Position numbers and translations under genes: made by a program. Positions 23,835 to 32,966 of a DNA stretch of 64,000 bases are shown piece by piece. The DNA is taken from the NCBI GenBank assembly GCA_016938235.1, contig JAFGVA010000037.1, positions 1-64,000 on the forward strand. The letters run 5' to 3'. This DNA comes from Bacteroidales bacterium (GTDB taxonomy: Bacteria > Bacteroidota > Bacteroidia > Bacteroidales > UBA10428). Below the pieces are notes generated by a model that saw only the letters and a list, made by a program, of their open reading frames with translations, made no database searches and was not told the origin of the DNA. Each line of letters opens with the position of its first letter. The stretch's first letter is position 1.

Positions 23835-26800
23835 ATGAGTGAAGAAATTCTAAAGGCGTTAATGCAACTTTTTGCAATTATTGCTAAACAAGACGAAGGT
23901 GTTGAAAAAACCCAGGTCGAGTATGTTAAGAACTTTTTACAGCAACAAATAGCTGCTGATAAAGTATCTGAATACTTTGGGTTGTTTGAAGAAAATGCAG
24001 GCCTGCGCGGCGATGATTCGGAGGAAAAGAAAAAAAATAAACTTACCTCTGTAAAAGACTCTGTGCGAATATTGGGCTTGTGTAAAAAAATTAATAAAAC
24101 ACTTACACAAAAGCAGAAGGTTGTATCTCTTGTTCGTTTATTTGAGATTATAAATGTTGATCGGAAGTTTTCCGATCAGCGTATGGCTATTTTAAATACT
24201 GTTGCCGAAGTTTTTAATATTACAAATGAAGAATTTAAAAGTGTAGAATCATTTGTAATAAAAAATGAAACCCATGAGCTTGACGATGGCAATATATTAA
24301 TTATAAACGATAAGAACGAGCATTATGAATATGCAAAACGTATTCATACAAAACACCTCGACACCAATATCTTTATCCTCAGAGTAAAAAGTGTTGACCT
24401 TTATTTTTTAAGGTACACAGGCAATCAGGAACTCTTCCTCAACGGACTTCCTATTAATAACAACAGAATATACCTTTTTGCAAATGGCAGTACAGTAAAA
24501 TTGCCAAAAAGTGCACCTATATATTATAGCGATGTTGTATCCCACTTTATGGCAGATATAACTTCGAGCAAAATTTCCTTCACCGCCCGCGATGTGGGCT
24601 TTCAGTTCCCTAATGGAAATCTTGGTTTAAGAAATATAGATTTTTCGGAGGGGCACGGCCGCTTAATAGGTATTATGGGTGCCAGTGGTGCCGGTAAAAC
24701 TACCTTGCTAAATGTATTATCGGGAATCGATACTCCATCCGCCGGATCGGTACAGATAAATGGCCTCGATCTTCATAACGATAAGTCAAAACTCGAAGGT
24801 GTTATCGGATTAATACCACAGGATGACCTTTTAATTGAAGAACTCACGGTTTTTCAAAACCTTTTCTTTAGCGCAAAACTTTGCTTTAAAGACAAAAGTG
24901 AATCGGAAATATCCGAGCTGGTAAATAAAACACTTCATAATCTTGGCCTTTACGACCGGAAAGATTTAAAAGTTGGCTCGCCGCTTAACAAAACAATTAG
25001 CGGTGGTCAGCGAAAAAGATTGAATATTGCTCTTGAACTTGTAAGAGAGCCATCAATTCTGTTTGTTGATGAACCTACCTCAGGCCTTTCTTCGCGTGAC
25101 TCTGAAAACGTGATGGACCTCTTACGTGAGCTGGCCTTAAAAGGTAAATTAATATTTGTAGTGATCCATCAACCCTCATCAGACATTTATAAAATGTTTG
25201 ATAAAATGATTATTCTCGATACAGGTGGTTATCAGATTTTCTATGGTAATCCTGTTGAAGGCGTTATGTATTTTAAAAGGATGGACGCCCAGATTAACAG
25301 CGATATTGGTGAATGTCCTACATGTGGTAATGTGAATCCGGAACTCATTTTTAATATCATAGAAGCCCATGTAGTTGACGAATTTGGTAATTATACCACT
25401 ACCCGCAAAGTTTCACCTGAAAAATGGGAAGAAAACTACCAGAATAATTTTTTCCACGACGAAGTTGAAGAAGTAAAAGAAAATCCCCCAAAATCGCTTA
25501 ACATTCCAAATTGGCTGACCCAATTAAAAATATATAGCATCCGCGATTTCCTTTCCAAAATCGGGAACAAACAATATGTTGCACTTAACTTGCTTGAAGC
25601 TCCTGTTTTAGGTTTTATTCTGGCTTTTATTATACGGTTTATCGAAGATCCTAACTCGAAAATATACATCTTCAGAGAAAATGAAAATATTTCCATATAT
25701 ATTTTCATGGCCTTAATTGTAGCCTTGTTCCTTGGATTTATGGTGAGTGCCGAAGAAATATTTAAAGACCGCAAAATATTAAAACGCGAGAAATTTCTCA
25801 ACCTCAGTAAATCAAGTTACCTGATTTCAAAAATTATTATCCTTTTCACTATAAGCGCAATACAGTCATTTTTGTTTGTAATTATTGCTAATAATTTACT
25901 GGGCTTAAAAGGAATGAACTTTGCATACTGGTTGGCCTTATTTAGCACCGCTTCCTTTGCAAATATGCTCGGGCTCAATATATCGGCAACTTTTAATTCG
26001 GCAGTAACAATTTATATCTTAATACCACTTTTAATGATTCCTATGATGATTCTTAGTGGGGCAATGTTTAGTTTTGATAAACTGAACCGCGTTGTAGGCC
26101 GAATAGATAAAGTGCCTTTGATTGCCGAGTTCATGCCCACAAAATGGTCGTACGAAGCATTGATGGTTAAGCAATTCAAAGACAACGAATTTAACAAACA
26201 ATTCTATCTGCTTGAAAAAGACGAAAGCAAAGCTGATTTTAAGAAGGTTTACCTGATACCTGAGTTACAGGAAAGACTTGCCCGTGTAGATAAAGAAATA
26301 CGAAACATTAACCAGGTTGATATTACCAAAAATGATCTCGAAATACTACATAACGAGATTAACAATGAAAACAAACTGGCCGATTTGGTTAGAAAAGAAA
26401 ACATTGAAAGACAAAAAACAGATAAAATTCCTTACCCCGAACCTATTAAATTTGAAAATATTGAACAACTTACTCCTGAGAATTTTAATCCTAAAGTAAG
26501 TCGAAATACTTATACTTACCTCAAAGATTTAGATAAGTATTATACCCAGGTATTTCAATTAGCCAATCAGCGCAGGCAAAACATTATAAATTATTTTATA
26601 GAAAACAATCCCGAAAAATATAAAGAATACAGAGACAGATACCATAACGAGAGTATCGCTGATATTGTTAAGAAAGTATATGAAAAAAATAAAATTGTAG
26701 AATTTAAGGGCAGACTGGTACAGCATATCGACCCAATTTATATGGATCCGATACCGACTGGTCCACTTGGTATCCGTACCCACTTTTTGGCCCCGCGTAA

Positions 26801-26942
26801 ACCATTTTTAGGTCACTATTTCGATACATTTGGTTTTAATATGGTGGCTATTTGGGTGCTCACCATAATACTTTACATTTGTCTGTATTTTGATGTTTTT
26901 AAACACCTGTTAAGTCTTGGTGAAAAGCTTACTAAAAAATAG
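23835..26942 (+). CDS. ABCG-like half transporter with TerB-like N terminus and long extracytoplasmic insert
   Basis: A 1035-residue fusion. Residues ~1-145 form an all-helical TerB-like domain (LFAIIAKQDEGVEKTQVEYV). Residues ~150-255 are a beta-rich, FHA-like region (tentative). The ABC ATPase (~260-480) has Walker A GASGAGKTT, signature ISGGQRKR, Walker B ILFVDEPTSGL and the H-loop VIHQPSSD. A CPTCGNVNPE cysteine pair follows, then a G-type permease with about six helices from ~585. Between the fifth and last helices (~770-995) lies a ~220-residue charged insert, probably periplasmic. The ATPase-before-membrane order is that of the ABCG/White family. Substrate unknown. Its place after siaC and before two exported proteins suggests a regulated export machine. 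Confidence 0.85.
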   Translation: MSEEILKALMQLFAIIAKQDEGVEKTQVEYVKNFLQQQIAADKVSEYFGLFEENAGLRGDDSEEKKKNKLTSVKDSVRILGLCKKINKTLTQKQKVVSLVRLFEIINVDRKFSDQRMAILNTVAEVFNITNEEFKSVESFVIKNETHELDDGNILIINDKNEHYEYAKRIHTKHLDTNIFILRVKSVDLYFLRYTGNQELFLNGLPINNNRIYLFANGSTVKLPKSAPIYYSDVVSHFMADITSSKISFTARDVGFQFPNGNLGLRNIDFSEGHGRLIGIMGASGAGKTTLLNVLSGIDTPSAGSVQINGLDLHNDKSKLEGVIGLIPQDDLLIEELTVFQNLFFSAKLCFKDKSESEISELVNKTLHNLGLYDRKDLKVGSPLNKTISGGQRKRLNIALELVREPSILFVDEPTSGLSSRDSENVMDLLRELALKGKLIFVVIHQPSSDIYKMFDKMIILDTGGYQIFYGNPVEGVMYFKRMDAQINSDIGECPTCGNVNPELIFNIIEAHVVDEFGNYTTTRKVSPEKWEENYQNNFFHDEVEEVKENPPKSLNIPNWLTQLKIYSIRDFLSKIGNKQYVALNLLEAPVLGFILAFIIRFIEDPNSKIYIFRENENISIYIFMALIVALFLGFMVSAEEIFKDRKILKREKFLNLSKSSYLISKIIILFTISAIQSFLFVIIANNLLGLKGMNFAYWLALFSTASFANMLGLNISATFNSAVTIYILIPLLMIPMMILSGAMFSFDKLNRVVGRIDKVPLIAEFMPTKWSYEALMVKQFKDNEFNKQFYLLEKDESKADFKKVYLIPELQERLARVDKEIRNINQVDITKNDLEILHNEINNENKLADLVRKENIERQKTDKIPYPEPIKFENIEQLTPENFNPKVSRNTYTYLKDLDKYYTQVFQLANQRRQNIINYFIENNPEKYKEYRDRYHNESIADIVKKVYEKNKIVEFKGRLVQHIDPIYMDPIPTGPLGIRTHFLAPRKPFLGHYFDTFGFNMVAIWVLTIILYICLYFDVFKHLLSLGEKLTKK

Positions 26943-27020
26943 GTTTTTAGAAATACAGAATTTTAATATATTTATACTTAGAAATGAATTAACTATTCGT
27001 TGTAAAATTATTCTGGCGCT

Positions 27021-27941
27021 ATGATAAAAAATGTTGCGAAATTACTAATAGGCATATTCCTGATATATGCCTTTGGCTCCTGTCAAAACAAAGGCTCGTC
27101 ATCATCATCAGGTGGCTTTGGTGAAGGAATACCAGAAGAAGTAATTAATGATGGTATTCTGGAAATATCTGAAGATGATATGCAAGGATTCATTGATAAC
27201 ATGTCATCTCCGGTAGAGATGGCTGCTTTAGTTAAAAATATCGATGCTAAATTCTCGAACAAATATCTCGCTCCAACAGATAATATTGAAGATTTTACAA
27301 CAAATTTTCAACAAGCCTTTAATTTAGGAATTTTTGGTGCCGACCTCGGATACCTGAATATGTATAATAAAACCAATACGGTATTGGATTATATTGGAGC
27401 AATTAAAACACTTGCTGATGGTATCAATGTCGGACAATTCTTCGATTTTACAACATTAAAAAGACTGGCTCAGAATAACTCGAACCTTGACTCCTTAATG
27501 TACATTTCGGTTCACAGTTTTAACCAAATGGATCGATATTTGAGGAACAACAACAGAAGTAATCTAAGTGTTCTGATGATCACAGGTGTTTGGATTGAAG
27601 GTATGTACCTGGTTACTCAGGTGTATAAAGAAGTTCCAAGTCCTGAACTAAAGGAACGTATTGGAGAACAAAAGATTATTCTTGATAAGCTAATAATTTT
27701 TCTTCAGAATTTTAAGAACGACAAGCAATTTCAAAATATGATAAGCGAACTAACAGTATTACACCAGGAATTCAGTGATGTTAGAATAACTGTTGAAAAA
27801 GGTGAGTTAGAAGCAGTTGAACAAGATGGAATGCTAACTTTCATACAGAACGATGTAAGTATTGTCACAATTTCTGATGAAAGAGTCGCAAGCATCATCG
27901 AGAAAACTGAGCATGTTCGTAATAAGCTAATCAGTCAATAA
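27021..27941 (+). CDS. Exported lipoprotein of unknown function linked to the ABC exporter
   Basis: A 306-residue protein with a lipoprotein signal (MIKNVAKLLIGIFLIYAFGSC, lipobox FGSC), then a Ser/Gly linker (KGSSSSSGGFGEG) as expected for surface-exposed or periplasmic lipoproteins. The mature part is helix-rich (SSPVEMAALVKNI, FNLGIFGADLGYLNMY) with no catalytic motif I know. It lies 78 nt after the ABC gene and 2 nt before the next gene, so it probably acts with the exporter. The family is not recognised by name. Confidence 0.65.
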   Translation: MIKNVAKLLIGIFLIYAFGSCQNKGSSSSSGGFGEGIPEEVINDGILEISEDDMQGFIDNMSSPVEMAALVKNIDAKFSNKYLAPTDNIEDFTTNFQQAFNLGIFGADLGYLNMYNKTNTVLDYIGAIKTLADGINVGQFFDFTTLKRLAQNNSNLDSLMYISVHSFNQMDRYLRNNNRSNLSVLMITGVWIEGMYLVTQVYKEVPSPELKERIGEQKIILDKLIIFLQNFKNDKQFQNMISELTVLHQEFSDVRITVEKGELEAVEQDGMLTFIQNDVSIVTISDERVASIIEKTEHVRNKLISQ

Positions 27942-27943
27942 CT

Positions 27944-28393
27944 ATGAAGCATATATTTAAACTATCTCTCGCAATAAGTTTACTTTTTGGATGTTTCCTC
28001 TCTCTTTCTGCACAGGAAAGCATGTCTGAGTTAACAGGCCAGTGTGCAGCCAGTGCAGGTGATGTGACTTATTTAAAAGATTTCCCGGTTAAGCTTGACG
28101 CTGGAACTCCAGGCGGTAAACCCCTTTCAGCAAAATTTTCAATGTTGTTAAGCAAGAATACTGCCTACAGATTCACAATATGTACTGCACCCGACTCAGA
28201 GGGTGAAGCAATATTACAGATTTATGAACTTAATAATTTAATAGGAAGTACTTATAACGAGGCAACGGGTAAAGATTATCCATCATTTGATTTCAAATGT
28301 CAAAAAACGGCTGTATACCATATTTTTATCTCGTTTAAAGAAGGTAAACCCGGAGAAGCGGTTGGTATAATGTCTTTTATTGAAAGGCTCTGA
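27944..28393 (+). CDS. Small secreted protein of unknown function
   Basis: A 149-residue protein with a signal peptide (MKHIFKLSLAISLLFGCFLSLSA, cleavage near AQE). A cysteine before the cleavage site (FGCFLS) could instead be read as a lipobox, but the fit is weaker. The mature protein is beta-rich with three cysteines (GQCAAS, FTICTA, FKCQK), like a small jelly-roll or carbohydrate-contacting fold. It is the last gene of the operon, translationally close to the lipoprotein (2-nt gap), and is followed by a strong terminator. Function unknown. Confidence 0.6.
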   Translation: MKHIFKLSLAISLLFGCFLSLSAQESMSELTGQCAASAGDVTYLKDFPVKLDAGTPGGKPLSAKFSMLLSKNTAYRFTICTAPDSEGEAILQIYELNNLIGSTYNEATGKDYPSFDFKCQKTAVYHIFISFKEGKPGEAVGIMSFIERL

Positions 28394-28415
28394 TAAAACT
28401 ACTTTTTAAATATAT

Positions 28416-28448
28416 AAAAAGCTGTTGAAGTATTCAACAGCTTTTTTT
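28416..28448. terminator. Bidirectional terminator between the signalling operon and the frr side
   Basis: GCTGTTGAA (28421-28429) pairs perfectly with TTCAACAGC (28433-28441) over a 3-nt loop, flanked by A5 on the left and T7 on the right, so it works on both strands for the convergent genes. Confidence 0.88.
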
Positions 28449-28467
28449 TATTTATGTGTATCTATCT

Positions 28468-28755
28468 TTACTCCTCTTCCACAGTTAGTTCAAAATACTT
28501 CTCTGCGCCTTCAGGGCATATTTCTTTCATAGCAGATAATAATTGTTCTTCAGTAACTTTTCCATACTCTTCAACATTTTCAGCAATCTTCGTCATCGAA
28601 CTTGCTGCTTCAAGAATACTCATAGGATCAGCATCTGAAATAAGCGCCATGGCCTCACACATTTCGGTTGCCATATTGTTGACAGTTTCTTTGTTTGCAT
28701 TGCCACATGAAATTAAAATCAGTGCAAATACAACAGGAATTAAGAGTTTTTTCAT
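28468..28755 (-). CDS. Small lipoprotein of unknown function
   Basis: A 95-residue lipoprotein (MKKLLIPVVFALILISCGNA, lipobox LISC). The mature part is helical and acidic, with two further cysteines (EMCEAM, KEICPEG) that could form a disulfide, and ends in EEE. It starts 9 nt after the frr stop on the same strand and so may be transcribed by read-through from the translation cluster. I recognise no family. Confidence 0.6.
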   Translation of the reverse strand: MKKLLIPVVFALILISCGNANKETVNNMATEMCEAMALISDADPMSILEAASSMTKIAENVEEYGKVTEEQLLSAMKEICPEGAEKYFELTVEEE

Positions 28756-28764
28756 CAGTTTAAA

Positions 28765-29328
28765 TTAGATTGTCATTATATCTTTTTCTTTGGCTTCGAC
28801 TAATTTATCAATCCTGGCTATAAACTTATCTGTTAATTCCTGAACCTGACCTTCGGCATCCTTTTCAATATCTTCAGATAAGCCATCTTTTTTCATTTTC
28901 TTAAATGCCTCATTAGCGTCTCTTCTAGCTGTTCGAATGCTAACTCTGGAGTTTTCTGCCATGTTCTTGATCTGTTTCACTAAATCTCTTCTTCGTTCCT
29001 CGGTTAATACCGGAATATTAATTCGAATCAGTTCTCCATTGTTCATTGGAGTTAAACCAATATTGGCAGCTAAAATTGCCTTTTCAATAGGCTCAATCAT
29101 AGATTTCTCCCAGGGTTGAACAGAAATGGTTCTGGCATCAGGAGTATTTACATTTGATACCTGGCTAAGCGGAGTCATGGAACCATAATAATCGACCTGT
29201 ATTCCATCTAAAATACTGGGCGATGCTTTTCCGGCCCGAACCCTTGCCAACTCATCTTCTAAATGAATGAAGGCTTTCTTCATCATATCTTCGGTATCAA
29301 GTAACTGTAATTGAACTTCTTCTTCCAT
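28765..29328 (-). CDS. frr: Ribosome recycling factor
   Basis: RRF works with EF-G to split post-termination ribosomes. The 187-residue length is standard. The N-terminal helix (MMKKAFIHLEDELARVRAGK), the middle YYGSMTPLSQVSNV and the helix TEERRRDLVKQIKNMAENSR are all conserved. It follows pyrH on the minus strand, the classic pyrH-frr pair. Confidence 0.96.
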   Translation of the reverse strand: MEEEVQLQLLDTEDMMKKAFIHLEDELARVRAGKASPSILDGIQVDYYGSMTPLSQVSNVNTPDARTISVQPWEKSMIEPIEKAILAANIGLTPMNNGELIRINIPVLTEERRRDLVKQIKNMAENSRVSIRTARRDANEAFKKMKKDGLSEDIEKDAEGQVQELTDKFIARIDKLVEAKEKDIMTI

Positions 29329-29353
29329 AATGTGTGTTTAATTTGAAACTAAA

Positions 29354-29361
29354 CAAAAATA
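29354..29361 (-). promoter_or_regulatory. Possible frr -7 box
   Basis: Minus-strand TATTTTTG (29361-29354), 25 bp before the frr start, matches TAnnTTTG, but no TTG occurs at the right -33 distance. It could give frr transcription separate from pyrH. Confidence 0.35.
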
Positions 29362-29404
29362 TAAAAAATATTCTCAAAAAAAATAACCCGAAGCTGCACT
29401 GGAA

Positions 29405-30112
29405 TCACTGAATAATAGTTCCTATATCTTCGCCTTGTACAAGTTTGCTTAAATTACCAACCGTATTCATGTCAAATACAACAACCGGAAGTTTATTTTC
29501 CTTACACATGGTAAAGGCAGTAAGATCCATAATTTTTAGTCCTTTATTATACGCTTCATCAAAGCTTAAAGTATCATATTTAGTTGCTGTAGGGTCTTTT
29601 TCAGGGTCGGCTGTATATACACCATCAACCCTGGTTCCTTTTAAGAATACCTCAGCGTCGATCTCAACCGCTTTTAAAGCCGCAGTAGTATCTGTTGTGA
29701 AAAACGGATTACCGGTCCCAAAAACAAAGATAGAGGCTTCGCCATTATCAAAAGCTTTTAAAACAGCTCGTTTTGAGTATCGTATACCAACCGGAGACAT
29801 TTCAATAGAAGTAAATAGAGAGGCTCTACCGCCTTCTTTCTCAATAGCTCCCTGAATGGCTAAACCATTAATTACTGTGGCAAGCATGCCCATATAATCG
29901 CCTTGTACCCGATCGAAACCTTCTTTTGCACCGGAAACTCCACGAAAAATGTTTCCTCCGCCAATAACGATACCTACCTCAAGTCCAAGATCCATAACTT
30001 CTTTTATCTGAATGGCATATTGCTGGAGTCTTTCAGCATCAATTCCATGTTGCTTTTCTCCCATTAATGCTTCGCCACTAAGTTTTAATAATATCCTCTT
30101 ATATTTCAACAT
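29405..30112 (-). CDS. pyrH: Uridylate (UMP) kinase
   Basis: PyrH phosphorylates UMP to UDP with ATP in pyrimidine nucleotide synthesis. The 235-residue protein has the amino-acid-kinase-fold signatures: KLSGEALMG near the N terminus, GGGNIFRGV, GTGNPFFTTDTTAALKA and GVYTADPEKDP. It sits between the tsf terminator and frr on the minus strand and is essential in most bacteria. Confidence 0.96.
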   Translation of the reverse strand: MLKYKRILLKLSGEALMGEKQHGIDAERLQQYAIQIKEVMDLGLEVGIVIGGGNIFRGVSGAKEGFDRVQGDYMGMLATVINGLAIQGAIEKEGGRASLFTSIEMSPVGIRYSKRAVLKAFDNGEASIFVFGTGNPFFTTDTTAALKAVEIDAEVFLKGTRVDGVYTADPEKDPTATKYDTLSFDEAYNKGLKIMDLTAFTMCKENKLPVVVFDMNTVGNLSKLVQGEDIGTIIQ

Positions 30113-30159
30113 ATTTATTTTTTTAATAAAACAAAATAAAGGTTTTAAGGGTAGGTATC

Positions 30160-30188
30160 AAAAAAAAAGGACCTGTTTTTCAGATCCT
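30160..30188 (-). terminator. Terminator after tsf
   Basis: On the minus strand AGGATCTG (30188-30181) pairs with CAGGTCCT (30175-30168) with one G.U, over a 5-nt loop, followed by a run of about nine T. It separates rplM-tsf from pyrH. Confidence 0.75.
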
Positions 30189-30215
30189 CTTTCATATTAT
30201 TTTGTATAGATGTTT

Positions 30216-31043
30216 TTATACATTTAATGAGTATCGCAGGAATGCAGTAGTTGTTAGTTCTTTGTCAGTTTCCTGAAGATACTGGCGAACAGTTTTTTTG
30301 CTGTCTTTGGTAAAATCCTGGTTCAATAAGGTGTTTTCTTTATAGAATTTAGATAATTTACCCAAAGCAATTTTATCTACAATATTTTCAGGCTTACCTT
30401 CCTTAAGTGCCTGTTCACGGCCAATTTCAAGTTCTTTTGCCTTAACCTCTTCTGAAACTCCGTTTTCATCCACTGCTATTGGACTCATTGCTGCAATTTG
30501 CATAGCAACATCTTTACCAACTTCAATATCAACCACTTTATTTAAACCAACAATTGTTGAAAGTTTATTTCCGTGATGAATGTATGGAATAACCTGTTCA
30601 GCTTCAACTTTATCGTAATAAGCTAATTCAATTTTTTCACCGATAATACCTATTTGTTCAACAACTAAATCAGCAATAACTTTACCGTTAATAGTTTCAG
30701 CTTTAAGAGCTTCCAGGTCAGCCGGTTTAGCTTCTAGAGCTTTATCCAGGATGCTGTATCCGAATTTTATGAAATCTTCGTTTTTTGCTACAAAGTCGGT
30801 TTCACAATTTAAAGCAATGATAGCTCCAAATTTACCATCAGCTGTAGCTTTTGCTAATGAAACGCCCTCGCTCGCTTCACGATCGGCACGTTTATTTGCA
30901 ACGGCCTGGCCTTTCTTACGAATAATTTCAATGGCTTTGTCAAAATTTCCTTCAGCTTCCTGAAGAGCTATTTTACAATCCATCATACCTGCACCGGTAG
31001 TTTTTCTTAGTTTGCTTACTTCTGCAGCAGTAATTTGAGCCAT
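30216..31043 (-). CDS. tsf: Elongation factor Ts
   Basis: EF-Ts recycles EF-Tu.GDP. The 275-residue protein has the N-terminal UBA domain (ITAAEVSKLRKTTGAGMMDC) followed by KIALQEAEGNFDKAIEIIRK and the core motif FVAKNEDF. It follows rpsB by 23 nt as in most bacteria. Length and motifs are normal for the phylum. Confidence 0.96.
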   Translation of the reverse strand: MAQITAAEVSKLRKTTGAGMMDCKIALQEAEGNFDKAIEIIRKKGQAVANKRADREASEGVSLAKATADGKFGAIIALNCETDFVAKNEDFIKFGYSILDKALEAKPADLEALKAETINGKVIADLVVEQIGIIGEKIELAYYDKVEAEQVIPYIHHGNKLSTIVGLNKVVDIEVGKDVAMQIAAMSPIAVDENGVSEEVKAKELEIGREQALKEGKPENIVDKIALGKLSKFYKENTLLNQDFTKDSKKTVRQYLQETDKELTTTAFLRYSLNV

Positions 31044-31066
31044 TTTATATATGGGTTTAAAAGTTT

Positions 31067-31954
31067 TTAATCTTCGTCTTCAGAATCTCCTTCATCAGAA
31101 GTTTCTACATCATCAACGATTTCTTCATCTTCATCTTCAACATCTTCATCTAAATCTTCCTCAGCTACCTTTTTTGCCGGTTCTTTTTTTAATGCTTTTG
31201 CAGAATCCTTAGGTTTTTTTTCTTTTCCGGCTCCTTCTTTTCCGGCTCCTTCTTTTTCACGCTCCATTTTACGCTCATCAAGACCTTCTTCAATAGCTTT
31301 ACAAACTGTATCAATTATTAATAAAATTGATTTTGAAGCATCGTCGTTTGCCGGAATTGGAAAATCAACATCGTTTGGATTTGAATTGGTATCAACAATT
31401 GCAAATACCGGAATATTTAATCTCTTGGCTTCGCGAACTGCAATGTGTTCTTTTGAAATATCAACAACAAACATGGCAGCAGGAAGACGAGTTAAATCAG
31501 AAATACTTCCAAGGTTTTTTTCAAGTTTTGCTCTCTGGCGGGTAACCTGTAAACGCTCACGTTTTGACATATTATCGAAGGTACCATCGGTTACCATTTT
31601 ATCGATAGATGTCATTTTTTTCACTGCCTTACGGATAGTTGGAAAGTTTGTTAACATTCCACCAGGCCAACGTTCTGTAACATAAGGCATATTAATAGCA
31701 TTTACACGGTCAGAAACGATGTCTTTAGCCTGTTTTTTTGTAGCTACAAAAAGTACTTTTCGTCCTGATTTAGCAATTTGCTTAAGTGCATTTGCTGCCT
31801 CGTCGAGCTTTACAATGGTTTTGTGCAGATCGATGATGTGAATTCCGTTTTTCTCCATAAAAATATACGGAGCCATTTTAGGATTCCACTTTCTCTTCAG
31901 GTGACCAAAATGTACACCTGCCTCTAATAATTCATTAAAATTTGTTCTTGGCAT
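31067..31954 (-). CDS. rpsB: Ribosomal protein S2 with long charged C-terminal extension
   Basis: S2 is a small-subunit protein. Its conserved body covers ~1-235 (LLEAGVHFGHLKRKWNPKM, IIDLHKTIVKLDEA, RWPGGMLTNFPTI, FAIVDTNSNPNDVDFPIPAN). Beyond that a ~60-residue low-complexity tail starts lysine-rich (KEGAG repeated twice) and ends almost entirely acidic (EDEDEEIVDDVETSDEGDSE). At 295 residues it is longer than standard S2. The KEGAG copies come from a perfect 15-bp tandem duplication at 31222-31251. Confidence 0.96.
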   Translation of the reverse strand: MPRTNFNELLEAGVHFGHLKRKWNPKMAPYIFMEKNGIHIIDLHKTIVKLDEAANALKQIAKSGRKVLFVATKKQAKDIVSDRVNAINMPYVTERWPGGMLTNFPTIRKAVKKMTSIDKMVTDGTFDNMSKRERLQVTRQRAKLEKNLGSISDLTRLPAAMFVVDISKEHIAVREAKRLNIPVFAIVDTNSNPNDVDFPIPANDDASKSILLIIDTVCKAIEEGLDERKMEREKEGAGKEGAGKEKKPKDSAKALKKEPAKKVAEEDLDEDVEDEDEEIVDDVETSDEGDSEDED

Positions 31955-32054
31955 TTTGTGCTTGTTTACATTCTATAATTAAGCAACACAGGAGTAGTTC
32001 CAAATCATTAGAAGTCTCCTATGTTTAGATACTAAACAGTCTGTATTGCTAGGT

Positions 32055-32444
32055 TTAACGTTTACTAAACTGAAATCTCTTTCTTGCTTTAGGTTGTCCA
32101 GGTTTTTTACGTTCAACCTGACGAGGATCCCTGGTAAGCATTTTGTTTGCTTTCAGAACTTCTTTGTTGCTTTCAGCATCAATTTGAACAAGTGCTCTGG
32201 ATATTCCAAGGCGTATAGCTTCTGCCTGACCTTTAGTACCCCCACCTGCTATATTTACATTGATATCGTATTTTCCTTCAGAATTTGTTAATTGTAATGG
32301 TTGACTTACAATATACTGAAGTGTTTCTAATGGAAAATATTCTTTGAAATCGCGGCTGTTTACTTTTATTTCACCCTTGCCAACTTTGGTATACACACGG
32401 GCAATTGCAGCTTTTCTTCTACCAATAGTATTAACTACTTCCAT
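32055..32444 (-). CDS. rpsI: Ribosomal protein S9
   Basis: A 129-residue S9 with the complete signatures: [19 protein letters not shown] at the N terminus, [19 protein letters not shown] in the middle and the basic C-terminal tail ending [11 protein letters not shown], which reaches the P-site tRNA. It lies 2 nt after rplM and 100 nt before rpsB on the minus strand. Confidence 0.97.
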   Translation of the reverse strand: MEVVNTIGRRKAAIARVYTKVGKGEIKVNSRDFKEYFPLETLQYIVSQPLQLTNSEGKYDINVNIAGGGTKGQAEAIRLGISRALVQIDAESNKEVLKANKMLTRDPRQVERKKPGQPKARKRFQFSKR

Positions 32445-32446
32445 GA

Positions 32447-32902
32447 TTATTTAATGCTATTTAAATTCAATTCTTTAGGCTGTTGAGCAGTATGTGGATG
32501 CTCTGATCCTGCATATACATGAAGGTTTTTCAGAATGGCTCCTGCCAGTCTGTTCTTTGGTAACATGCCTTTTACTGCTTTTTCAATAACTCGCTCCGGA
32601 GTTTTTGCCAAAACTTCCTCAACTGTATTAACGCGCTGTCCACCAGGATAACCGGTATGTCTTATATATGTTTTTGAAGACATTTTATTGCCGGTAAGTC
32701 TAACTTTCTCTGCATTAATTACTATTATGTTATCGCCACAATCAACATGAGGAGTAAAATCTGGTTTGTTTTTTCCTCTCAGAATCTTAGCCACTTTTGC
32801 TGAAAGTCTACCTAAAACTTCATTTGTAGCATCTACTACATACCATTCTTTTTGAACAGTAGCACTGTTTGCAGACTTTGTTTTAAAACTCAGTGTATCC
32901 AC
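32447..32902 (-). CDS. rplM: Ribosomal protein L13
   Basis: A 151-residue L13. The start is GTG at 32902; the protein then matches the Bacteroidota N terminus ([20 protein letters not shown]), so this non-ATG start is well supported. Core motifs include [20 protein letters not shown] and [12 protein letters not shown]-like [12 protein letters not shown]. It is first in the rplM-rpsI-rpsB-tsf transcript, with a good promoter about 65 nt upstream. Confidence 0.96.
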   Translation of the reverse strand: MDTLSFKTKSANSATVQKEWYVVDATNEVLGRLSAKVAKILRGKNKPDFTPHVDCGDNIIVINAEKVRLTGNKMSSKTYIRHTGYPGGQRVNTVEEVLAKTPERVIEKAVKGMLPKNRLAGAILKNLHVYAGSEHPHTAQQPKELNLNSIK

Positions 32903-32966
32903 TTTTATCTCGTTTTTTATTAATGTCTTGATAATCTTTAATTACCCACCTGAAAATAATGGAGTG

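Noticed and set aside
22770-28393. SiaD-like diguanylate cyclase as the module output
   Set aside because: No GGDEF/GGEEF motif is present in any reading frame near either Sia module.
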